A stretch of DNA of 8,471 bases from Chloroflexota bacterium (GTDB lineage Bacteria > Chloroflexota > Dehalococcoidia > UBA1127 > JACQUN01): NCBI GenBank assembly GCA_016210285.1, contig JACQUN010000148.1, forward strand, positions 1 to 8,471, given 5' to 3'. Within the stretch, counting starts at the first letter, position 1, and every line of letters starts with the position of its first letter. The notes under the pieces are model-generated. The model saw nothing but the letters and a program-made list of their open reading frames with translations. It made no database searches and was not told where the DNA came from. This document shows, one piece after another, positions 1 through 5,795 of the stretch. Position numbers and translations under genes: made by a program.

Positions 1-81
1 CCCCCAGATACAATTTTCACCCCCTTCCTGGCCAGGAAGGGGGCAGGGGGATGGTCGAAGAGGGTTTTTCATCACCGTGCT
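1..81 (+). repeat. Partial MITE-like interspersed element (3' part)
   Basis: The first 15 bases are identical to 8456-8470 at the other end of the window, so both window ends lie in copies of one element in the same orientation. The element part here contains the second arm of a hairpin (CCCCCAGA, 1-8), a perfect 24-base palindrome (20-43) and an end sequence TTTTTCATCACCGTGCT (65-81). The reverse complement of that end, AGCACGGTGATGAAAAA, matches 8392-8408 at 14 of 17 positions, as expected for terminal inverted repeats. No protein is encoded, so any mobility would depend on a transposase elsewhere. Joining the two half copies suggests a full length of about 145 bases; this is an estimate from two different copies. 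Confidence 0.6.
20..43. repeat. Perfect 24-base palindrome inside the element
   Basis: The arm CCCCCTTCCTGG (20-31) is followed directly by its exact reverse complement (32-43). As RNA it would form a strong hairpin, and extruded DNA would form a cruciform. It is not followed by a T tract, so it does not look like a standard intrinsic terminator, though it could impede transcription coming from the left. It is most simply part of the repeated element. Confidence 0.8.
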
Positions 82-214
82 GGGCCCCCATTGGGAAGAC
101 GGGGAGCGGAATTGAAGGTGGTTCGCGTAGGGTAGCAGCCTGCGGCCTGACTCCCAGGCGCAGAGGGACCCCGGTTGAGTCGAGAGGGCAAAGCAGGAAA
201 GGGGGGTGGAACTC

Positions 215-1471
215 ATGGGTATGACCATGTGTGAAAAGATCATCGCGCGCCACGCCGGGCGCAAGGAGGTCAAGCCCGGCGAATACGTGTGGTGCAAAGC
301 CGACGCCACCCAGGGCGGCATGCTGCGAGAGCTGGAGAAGCTGGGGATTGACAAGGTCTGGAACCCGGAACGGGTCTACATCGTCGAGGACCACCTGGCG
401 CCTCCGCCATCCGTCAGCGCGGCCAACAACATGGTAGAGCTTCGCAAGCTGGTGAAGAAATACGAGGTCAAGAACTTCTTCGAGTACGGGCGCCACGGCA
501 TCCTGCACCAGGTCTTTCCGGAGAACGGGATGATCGCCCCCGGGGAGCTGATCCCCATGCCCGACTCTCACTCCACGACGGGCGGGGCCTTCAACGCCTG
601 CGTCACCAACGCCGCGCTGGATAGCATGCTGGTGCTCATCTTCGGGGAGTACTGGTTCCGGGTGCCGGACAGCGTGCGCATCAACCTGGTTGGCAAGTAC
701 GGTGGGCCGGAGAAGTTCTTTGTGGGCAAAGACATCGTCCTGTACATCGCTGGCAAGTACGGGACCGACGTGGGGCTCTACAAGTCCCTGGAGTATGCGG
801 GCCCAGTGGCCCACGAGCTGACGGTTGCGAGCCGCATGACCATCTCCAACATGGGCGTGGAGCTGGGGGCGAAGTTCGCCATCTTCCCCTGCGATGAGAA
901 GACCGTGGAGTGGCTTGAAGGCCGGGTCAAGCGGCCCTACACCCCTGCGGCACCGGACCCTGATGCCCGCTATGCCGAAGAGTACACCGTGGATGTCACC
1001 AACATGCCCCCGCAGGTGGCCTGCCCCCACGACCCGGGCAACGTCAAGCCGGTGACGGAGCTGGAGCCGCAGAAGATCAAGATCAACCAGGCCTTCCTTG
1101 GCTCCTGCACCAATGCCCGCCTGGAGGACTTCCAGATGGCGGCCCGCATCCTCAAGGGCCGGCAGGTCGCTCCGGACGTGCGCTTCATCTGCAGCCCTGC
1201 ATCCCAGAACGTGTGGAACGAGGTGCTCAAGGCAGGGCTCTGGGACACCTTCATCGAGGCTGGCGCGCTGGTGGCCCACTCCACCTGTGGCCCCTGCTAC
1301 GGCGGGCATATGGGCGTGCTGGGCGATGGCGAGGTCAGCATCGCCACCAGCAACCGGAACTTCCAGGGGCGCCAGGGGAGCCCCGACTCCTTCGCCTACC
1401 TGGCCAACCCTGCCACCGTGGCCGCCTCGGCGGTCCTGGGGTACATCGCGGACCCGCGGCAGTTCCTTTAG
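215..1471 (+). CDS. LeuC/aconitase-family hydro-lyase large subunit
   Basis: 418 residues, the usual size of a stand-alone large subunit of the 3-isopropylmalate dehydratase / homoaconitase / 2,3-dimethylmalate dehydratase group. Such enzymes dehydrate and rehydrate hydroxy-di/tricarboxylic acids with a [4Fe-4S] cluster in the cytoplasm. The three cluster ligands are visible: C298 in GSCTN, and C358 and C361 in CGPC. Other landmarks are VEDH (57-60), DSHST (117-121), SNMGVELGAK (211-220) and the C-terminal SNRNFQGRQG (379-388). The loop after DSHST reads TNAALD, where family members I remember have a glycine-rich GxGSTD-like stretch, and DSH is preceded by Pro rather than Gly, so it is a divergent member. 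The ATG at 215 sits 8 bases after a G-rich Shine-Dalgarno (AGGGGGG, 200-206). In-frame GTG 206, ATG 221 and ATG 227 are alternatives. The small subunit follows. It is probably not the leucine enzyme, since no leuA/leuB is nearby; the substrate is unknown. Confidence 0.9.
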   Translation: MGMTMCEKIIARHAGRKEVKPGEYVWCKADATQGGMLRELEKLGIDKVWNPERVYIVEDHLAPPPSVSAANNMVELRKLVKKYEVKNFFEYGRHGILHQVFPENGMIAPGELIPMPDSHSTTGGAFNACVTNAALDSMLVLIFGEYWFRVPDSVRINLVGKYGGPEKFFVGKDIVLYIAGKYGTDVGLYKSLEYAGPVAHELTVASRMTISNMGVELGAKFAIFPCDEKTVEWLEGRVKRPYTPAAPDPDARYAEEYTVDVTNMPPQVACPHDPGNVKPVTELEPQKIKINQAFLGSCTNARLEDFQMAARILKGRQVAPDVRFICSPASQNVWNEVLKAGLWDTFIEAGALVAHSTCGPCYGGHMGVLGDGEVSIATSNRNFQGRQGSPDSFAYLANPATVAASAVLGYIADPRQFL

Positions 1472-1478
1472 ACCCAAG

Positions 1479-1498
1479 CGCCCCCGGGCAGGGGGGCG
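1479..1498 (+). other. GC-rich stem-loop between the hydro-lyase subunit genes
   Basis: CGCCCCC (1479-1485) and GGGGGCG (1492-1498) form a perfect 7-bp stem with a 6-base loop, starting 7 bases after the large-subunit stop. A weaker stem CCCCT/AGGGG follows at 1506-1521. No T run follows either. They could stabilise the upstream mRNA end or tune the ratio of subunits, but in DNA this GC-rich they could also be chance. Confidence 0.4.
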
Positions 1499-1582
1499 AC
1501 CTGGTCCCCTCCGCCCAGGGGCTGTCAAGGCCGGCGTTTCCTGGGCCGGAACAGGGCTGAGACCAGAAAAGGAGTGTTTGCC

Positions 1583-2122
1583 ATGCAGACCGTCTTCAAG
1601 GGCCGGGTCTGGAAATTCGGCGACATGGTCAGCACCGACTTGATGATGCCCGGATCCCTCGTGCTGGCCCGGCAGCTCTCGGAGGAGGAGGCGGCCAAGT
1701 ACTGCTTCTACGCCAACAGGCCGGAGTTCGCCAAGGAGGTCAAGCCGGGGGACATCGTCGTGGCAGGGAAGAACTTCGGGTGTGGCTCCAGCCGGCCCGG
1801 CGCGCGCATGATCCAGCTCAACGGTGTCTCGGCGGTCCTGGCCGACTCCACCTCCCGCATCTTCCTCCGCAACGCCATCAACTACGCGCTGCCCACCCTC
1901 TGGTGCAAAGGCGTGTCCGCCGCCTTCGACGACGGGGATACCGCTGAGGTCAACATCGAAACCGGGGTGGTGAAGAACCTGACCAAGGGCACGACGATCC
2001 AGGGCGATGCCTGGCCCAAGGACAGCCCTCCCTACCAGATCCTTATGGCTGGCGGCCTCATCCCCTTCATCAAGAAGATGATGGCAGAGCGCGGCATGAA
2101 GGCCAGCGCCCGCAAGGCGTAG
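1583..2122 (+). CDS. LeuD/aconitase-family hydro-lyase small subunit
   Basis: 179 residues, a normal length for a LeuD-type swivel domain, which partners the large subunit encoded just upstream and supplies part of the active site. Family landmarks are FGDMVSTDLMMPG (12-24), corresponding to the LeuD GDNxDTDxIIP region, GKNFGCGSSR (62-71), ADSTSRIFLRNAIN (87-100) and a C-terminal GGL (157-159). Two active-site regions differ from the known enzymes. The motif after GSSR is PGA rather than EHA. The substrate loop reads SLVLA, where archaeal homoaconitase has YLRT and isopropylmalate isomerase has YLVY, as I remember them. The lack of Arg in this loop argues against a homoaconitate-like substrate and favours a hydrophobic or short side group; that is inference. 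The ATG at 1583 lies 9 bases after AAAAGGAG (1566-1573), a better start than the GTG at 1574, which overlaps the Shine-Dalgarno. Confidence 0.88.
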   Translation: MQTVFKGRVWKFGDMVSTDLMMPGSLVLARQLSEEEAAKYCFYANRPEFAKEVKPGDIVVAGKNFGCGSSRPGARMIQLNGVSAVLADSTSRIFLRNAINYALPTLWCKGVSAAFDDGDTAEVNIETGVVKNLTKGTTIQGDAWPKDSPPYQILMAGGLIPFIKKMMAERGMKASARKA

Positions 2123-2194
2123 GGAAACCCCGGCCTTGTCCCTGGCAACCGGCGACTGGCCCTTGAGAGCCCTGGACCTCTGAAGGTAACCTGT

Positions 2195-2222
2195 CCCCCA
2201 GGGCGGGCTTCCCCGCTGGGGG
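2195..2222 (+). other. Stem-loop in the leader of the ThDP enzyme gene
   Basis: CCCCCA (2195-2200) pairs with TGGGGG (2217-2222) and GCGGG (2203-2207) with CCCGC (2212-2216). This gives an 11-bp stem with a 2-base bulge (GG) and a CTTC loop. It lies in the 163-base gap after the hydro-lyase genes, about 60 bases before the next start codon. No T tract follows, so intrinsic termination is doubtful. It may be an mRNA-processing or stability structure. Confidence 0.45.
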
Positions 2223-2285
2223 CAGGCGAGGCAGAGGAGTCCTGTCGAGGGCTCCAGGGCGGTGCCAAAGAGGAGGCGACGGAGC

Positions 2286-3962
2286 ATGGCGAGAATCGTG
2301 GGAAAACACGCCTTCATGGAGATGCTGAAGGTGGAGGGGGTCCGCTACATCTTCGGGAACCCCGGCACCACGGAGCTCCCGTTCATGGACGCCCTCCAGG
2401 AGCACCCCCAGCTCCAGTACATCCTGGCCCTCCAGGAGGCCACGGCGGTGGGCATGGCCGACGGCTATGCCCGGGCCACCGGGCGCCCCGCCTTCGCCAA
2501 TCTCCACGTGGCAGGGGGTCTGTCCAACGGAATCTCCATGCTCTACGACGCCTACCGCGGGGGCACCCCGCTGGTGCTCACCGCAGGCCAGTCGGACACT
2601 CGCTCCCTCCTGGGCGAGCCCACGCTCTCAGGCAACCTGGTGGAGATGTGCCGCCAGTACTCCAAGTGGAGCGCTGAGATCCTGCACACCCACGACATCC
2701 CCGCCGCCGTCCGCAGGGCTTTCAAGGTGGCGAAGACACCCCCCACAGGCCCTGTCTTCCTCTCCCTGCCGTGGAACGTGCTGGACGAAGAGGCAGCCGT
2801 GGAGATCACCCCCTCCTCAGAGGGATACTTTCGTGTCCGCCCGGACGAAGGCGCCCTGGGGCGGGCCACCCGGCTCCTGGCCGCCGCAGAGAACCCGGTG
2901 ATGCTGGTGGGTGATCGCGTCGCCCAGTCTGGGGGCGTGGCCGAGGCCGTCCGCCTGGCAGAGCTTCTGGGGGCCCGGGTGTACGCGGCGGCCTTCTCCG
3001 AGGTGAACTTCCCCACCGGCCACCCGCAGTACCTGGGGATGCTGAACCTGAACAGCGCCGCAGCAATTCGACCCCTCCTGGGCAAGGCAGATGTCATCCT
3101 GGCCGTCGGCACCAACCTCTTCTCTCAGTTCCTCTACACGGAGCCGTTGCTGGATAGCCGCGCCAAGGTGGTGCACCTGGACTCGGCCCAGTGGGAAATC
3201 GAGAAGACCTTCCCGGTCGCCGTCGGCATGTGGGCAGACCCCAAGGCCGGCATGGGGGAGCTGGCGGAGCTCCTGGAGGAGGAGATGACCGGGACCACCC
3301 AGGAGGCCGCCAAGACCCGCGCCAGGGCCATCGGCGGGGAGAAGCAGGCCCAGCGGGATGCCTTCCGCAAGCAGGCGCAGCAGGTGTGGGAGCAGCGTCC
3401 CACCAGCGTCGAGCGGCTGATGCTGGAGCTCAAGGCGGCGCTCCCCCCCAACGCCGTCATCGCCGACGAGTCGGTCTCCTCCCGCCCGCAGATGATGAAC
3501 GCCCTGGAGTTCAACGAGCCGGGCACCTTTTTCAGCATCCGCGGCGGTGCCCTGGGCTGGGTCATGCCGGGGGCCCTGGGGATCAAGCTGGCCAAACCCG
3601 ACAGGCCTGTCGTGGCGGTGGTGGGCGATGGCGCTGCTATGTACAGCATCCAGGCGCTGTGGACGGCGGCCCGCTACAATCTGCCAGTCACCTACGTCAT
3701 CTGCAACAACGGGAGCTACCGTGTGCTGAAGCAGAACATGCTGACCTACTACGGCAACATAGGGGCAACTGGGCGGAAGAGCCAGTTCATCGGCATGGAC
3801 TTCCGCACGCCAGCCCTGGACTACGCAAAACTCGCCGAGGGCTACGGCGTGCATGGCTTCCGCGTCCAGCGGCCGGAGGAGATCAGGCCCACCCTGGAGC
3901 GGGCGCTGGGCCTGGGAAAGCCCGCCGTGGTGGACGTTCAGATAGATGCCGGAACATTCTAG
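2286..3962 (+). CDS. ThDP-dependent decarboxylase, benzoylformate decarboxylase-like
   Basis: 558 residues with the three-domain layout of ThDP-dependent 2-oxo-acid decarboxylases and acetolactate synthases: PYR domain about 1-170, central domain about 185-335, PP domain about 370-558. E51 in LQEATAVGMADGYA is the conserved ThDP-activating glutamate. The cofactor motif runs from GDG (447-449) to NN (474-475). The segments FGNPGTTELPF (23-33), NLHVAGG (72-78) and MYSIQALWTAARYN (452-465) resemble Pseudomonas benzoylformate decarboxylase closely, more than acetolactate synthase. By alignment from memory, H74 matches its catalytic His70 and T28 its Ser26, but F282 stands where it has His281. It probably decarboxylates a 2-oxo acid, perhaps with carboligation; the substrate is uncertain. 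The ATG at 2286 has AGGAGG (2271-2276) 9 bases upstream, better supported than the upstream GTG at 2262. Confidence 0.88.
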   Translation: MARIVGKHAFMEMLKVEGVRYIFGNPGTTELPFMDALQEHPQLQYILALQEATAVGMADGYARATGRPAFANLHVAGGLSNGISMLYDAYRGGTPLVLTAGQSDTRSLLGEPTLSGNLVEMCRQYSKWSAEILHTHDIPAAVRRAFKVAKTPPTGPVFLSLPWNVLDEEAAVEITPSSEGYFRVRPDEGALGRATRLLAAAENPVMLVGDRVAQSGGVAEAVRLAELLGARVYAAAFSEVNFPTGHPQYLGMLNLNSAAAIRPLLGKADVILAVGTNLFSQFLYTEPLLDSRAKVVHLDSAQWEIEKTFPVAVGMWADPKAGMGELAELLEEEMTGTTQEAAKTRARAIGGEKQAQRDAFRKQAQQVWEQRPTSVERLMLELKAALPPNAVIADESVSSRPQMMNALEFNEPGTFFSIRGGALGWVMPGALGIKLAKPDRPVVAVVGDGAAMYSIQALWTAARYNLPVTYVICNNGSYRVLKQNMLTYYGNIGATGRKSQFIGMDFRTPALDYAKLAEGYGVHGFRVQRPEEIRPTLERALGLGKPAVVDVQIDAGTF

Positions 3963-3971
3963 GGGGGCTGA

Positions 3972-4000
3972 GTGTCGCGCGGCGTCGTAGCCTGCGACAC
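3972..4000 (+). other. Stem-loop just upstream of the membrane protein gene
   Basis: GTGTCGC (3972-3978) and GCGACAC (3994-4000) form a perfect 7-bp stem. An inner GGC/GCC pairing (3981-3983 with 3990-3992) extends it across a small internal loop. It ends 3 bases before the AGGAGG Shine-Dalgarno (4004-4009) of the gene starting at 4015. It is too far from a T run to be a terminator. Its position would suit modulation of translation, but no ligand or partner is apparent. Confidence 0.45.
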
Positions 4001-4014
4001 ATGAGGAGGCAGCC

Positions 4015-4722
4015 ATGCAGCAGGGGGCGATAGCCAAGGGGGATGTCCTTCAAAGACTCGCAGGCATCATGTTCGTCGTCGGTGGCATCCTGACACTGGT
4101 CTTCAACTTCCTGTACCCACGTGCCAGCGATCCCACCTTTGACAACGTGCAGCTAACCCTCCAGGCCATAGCCGATAAGGGCTCCACCTTCTACCGGGTG
4201 GACAACCTGCTCCTGGCTGTCGGTCTCTGGGGCCTGATGATCGGCTGGGTGGGAGTATACCGCTCGCTGTCCAGCGGGTCCGCAGCGGTCTGGGCACGCC
4301 TGGGCTTCTACGGCGTCATCGTCGGGACAACCTTGTGGACAGTCGTGTTCGGCATGAACATGGGGTTTGGGCTCGTGGTGGAGCAGTGGGCCAGCAGCGC
4401 CGAGCCGGCCAAGGCCACCTGGCTTGTCGTAGCCTCCGCCCTTACTCGGCTCCAGTTCCTGCTGTTCTCCATGACGGTCATAGTGTACTGGCTGGCTACC
4501 GCATTCATTGGCATCGGGATAGTGCTGGGGGCCGTTTTCCCCAAGTGGCTGGGCTGGGTCCTGGTCATCCTGGGGGTGGTGACCGTGGTGGTGGTGGGGC
4601 TGCCGCAGGTGTTGGCGGGGCCGAGCCAGGTCGTGAGCAACGTCCTGTTTCCCATCCTGGCCACGCTGAGCACGCTCTGGGCGGTGGCCACCGGTATCTG
4701 GGTCCTGCGCAAGGCGTGGTAG
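4015..4722 (+). CDS. Six-helix integral membrane protein, unknown function
   Basis: 235 residues, mostly hydrophobic. I read six likely transmembrane segments at about 13-34, 63-83, 95-118, 147-175, 178-198 and 208-231. Positive charges (K8, R14, R83, R95, K177, R232-K233) fall at the N-terminus, in the even loops and at the C-terminus, so both termini should be cytoplasmic. The longer loops 35-62 and 119-146, which carry most of the acidic residues, would face outward. There is no cleavable signal peptide, no CxxC or His-rich cofactor motif, no ATPase motif and no recognisable transporter signature. AGGAGG (4004-4009) lies 5 bases before the ATG. It sits between the ThDP enzyme and the methyltransferase with short gaps (52 and 14 bases), suggesting co-transcription. 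I do not recognise the family; a small uncharacterised membrane family (DUF4386-like in general look) is possible. Confidence 0.8.
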   Translation: MQQGAIAKGDVLQRLAGIMFVVGGILTLVFNFLYPRASDPTFDNVQLTLQAIADKGSTFYRVDNLLLAVGLWGLMIGWVGVYRSLSSGSAAVWARLGFYGVIVGTTLWTVVFGMNMGFGLVVEQWASSAEPAKATWLVVASALTRLQFLLFSMTVIVYWLATAFIGIGIVLGAVFPKWLGWVLVILGVVTVVVVGLPQVLAGPSQVVSNVLFPILATLSTLWAVATGIWVLRKAW

Positions 4723-4736
4723 GGGAGCGCCGTAGA

Positions 4737-5537
4737 ATGGAGACGTCCCACAGTGCGGAGAGCCCGGCGCCCCCCCAGGGCGCCGCCATGGACTACTTCA
4801 GCGTCCGGGCGGCGCGCTACCGGCAGAGCGCTGGCCACGCCAACCCGGAGGCGCTCCGCCGCCTGGTGGAGTTGCTTGCCCCCGCAGGTGACGAGGTGGC
4901 CCTGGATGTGGGAACAGGTCCGGGCCACACCGCCTGTGCCGTCGCCCCCCACGTGCGCCTGGTGGTGGCCACGGACCTGACCCTGGGGATGCTCCGGGAG
5001 GTCCCCGTCCTGATGGCAGAGCACGGTGTGGAGAATGTCGCCCGGGCGGCAGCAGACGCGGGTGCCATGCCTTTTCAGGAAGCATCCTTTCATCTGGTAA
5101 CCTGCCGCGTGGCAGCCCACCATTTCCCCGACTTCCAGCAGGGCGTCCGGGAGATGGCCCGCGTGTGCAAGCACGGAGGCAAGGTCCTGGTGGTGGACAG
5201 TTGCGGCCCGGACAACCCAGAGGCACAGGAGTACATTGACACCATCGAGCGGCTGCGGGACAACAGCCACGTCACCAACCATACCAGAGAGGAGTGGGTC
5301 ACCGCCTTCCAGGAGGCCGGGCTGACCATCACCCTCGTGAATGTGCTCCAGCGGCGCATGGGGGACCTGGAGGGATGGATGGCCCGCTCGGACACCACCG
5401 CCGAGAACCGCGCCCGCATCTACCACATGCTGGGGCATGTTCCCCCGCCTATCCAGCGGTACGTGGACGCAGGCCAGACGGACGGCAAGTGGTCTTTTGC
5501 CACCCGGCAGATCCAGATCCTGGGGACGAGGAGCTAG
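4737..5537 (+). CDS. Class I SAM-dependent methyltransferase (UbiE/Methyltransf_11-like)
   Basis: 266 residues. The SAM-binding fold is clear: motif I DVGTGPG (57-63), the acidic end of strand beta2 at D80 (ATDLT), DAGAMPF (106-112) and the post-motif SFHLVTCRVAAHHFPD (116-131) typical of UbiE/COQ5-like small-molecule methyltransferases. The C-terminal third (about 170-266), with SHVTNHTREEWV, would cover the substrate pocket; the acceptor cannot be predicted. The first 17 residues are Pro/Ala/Ser-rich and probably disordered. I chose the ATG at 4737 because AGGGGAG (4721-4727) lies 9 bases upstream and overlaps the previous gene's stop, implying translational coupling. The internal ATG at 4788 (249 residues, starting at the conserved MDYFSVRA) has no good Shine-Dalgarno. 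The frame is open upstream to 4335, but that part overlaps the membrane protein gene and has no methyltransferase features. Confidence 0.87.
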   Translation: METSHSAESPAPPQGAAMDYFSVRAARYRQSAGHANPEALRRLVELLAPAGDEVALDVGTGPGHTACAVAPHVRLVVATDLTLGMLREVPVLMAEHGVENVARAAADAGAMPFQEASFHLVTCRVAAHHFPDFQQGVREMARVCKHGGKVLVVDSCGPDNPEAQEYIDTIERLRDNSHVTNHTREEWVTAFQEAGLTITLVNVLQRRMGDLEGWMARSDTTAENRARIYHMLGHVPPPIQRYVDAGQTDGKWSFATRQIQILGTRS

Positions 5538-5572
5538 GCCCAGCGTTCGGGGCAAGGAGTTGTCATCGCGTT

Positions 5573-5612
5573 ATCTTGTCGCCCTGAGCGCAATCTTGTC
5601 ACCCTGAGCGAG
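5573..5612 (+). repeat. Two tandem 20-base repeat units
   Basis: ATCTTGTCGCCCTGAGCGCA (5573-5592) is followed without gap by ATCTTGTCACCCTGAGCGAG (5593-5612). They differ at one internal base and at the last two. The second unit is the left end of the longer repeat described next, so the first looks like a duplicated or leftover end of the same element. Confidence 0.75.
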
Positions 5613-5692
5613 CGAAGGGTCTGGCTCTCAAGAGATTCTTGGCGAAGCCTGCCCTGAGGTCCGCTCAGAGCAGAGAGGCCCAGAATGACAAG
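5595..5692 (+). repeat. Short interspersed repeat with inverted ends
   Basis: The left end CTTGTCACCCTG (5595-5606) and the reverse complement of the right end (5681-5692), CTTGTCATTCTG, match at 10 of 12 bases, giving an element of about 98 bases with terminal inverted repeats and no coding capacity. The general layout, CCCTGAGCGAGCGAAGGGTCT followed by GATTCTT and ending in GAATGACA, matches a repeat I associate with many metagenomic Chloroflexota and related genomes; that is from memory. It fills the middle of the 258-base gap between the methyltransferase and the CoA-transferases and may separate two transcription units. Confidence 0.6.
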
Positions 5693-5730
5693 GGGAGAGG
5701 ACGCCGCCGCCAGCAGGCTGCGGTAAGATG

Positions 5731-5750
5731 CCCCCGCCTTCAGGCGAGGG
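5731..5750 (+). other. Small stem-loop upstream of the first CoA-transferase gene
   Basis: CGCCT (5735-5739) and AGGCG (5742-5746) pair around a 2-base loop. CCC (5731-5733) and GGG (5748-5750) extend the stem past one C/A mismatch. It lies about 45 bases before the start codon. The tight loop and GC-rich surroundings make a chance origin possible. No clear promoter is seen in the gap 5693-5795. Confidence 0.3.
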
Positions 5751-5795
5751 TTGCGATGATGATTCTGGAAGGAGTTCCAAGGAGGCAGGCAGCGG

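Noticed and set aside
112..138. Possible promoter before the first gene (TTGAAG, then TAGCAG)
   Set aside because: Spacer of 15 and a poor -10. A promoter is expected in 82-205, but I cannot place it.
215..2122. Assignment as leucine-biosynthesis leuC/leuD
   Set aside because: The active-site motifs are divergent and no leuA or leuB is adjacent, so the gene symbols would overstate what the sequence shows.
2163..2192. Possible sigma70-type promoter (TTGAGA, 18-base spacer, TAACCT) before the ThDP gene
   Set aside because: The -10 matches the consensus at only 3 of 6 positions and the spacing is off; not enough to claim.
17..2317. A 766-residue open frame on the minus strand antisense to the hydro-lyase genes
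   Set aside because: It runs opposite two clearly recognisable genes, has a His/Gly/Arg/Leu/Pro-rich composition typical of the antisense of high-GC coding DNA, shows no domain and no sensible ribosome-binding site.
2817..4037. A 406-residue minus-strand open frame opposite the ThDP enzyme
   Set aside because: Antisense shadow of a conserved gene; no motif, biased composition.
4335..4736. Possible 134-residue N-terminal extension of the methyltransferase
   Set aside because: It overlaps the membrane protein gene in another frame and is low-complexity. The ATG at 4737 has a good Shine-Dalgarno and yields a complete methyltransferase domain.
5712..5721. AGCAGGCTGC, identical to the first 10 bases of the repeat end at 8392
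   Set aside because: The A tract and the rest of the element do not follow; a 10-base match in GC-rich DNA may be chance.
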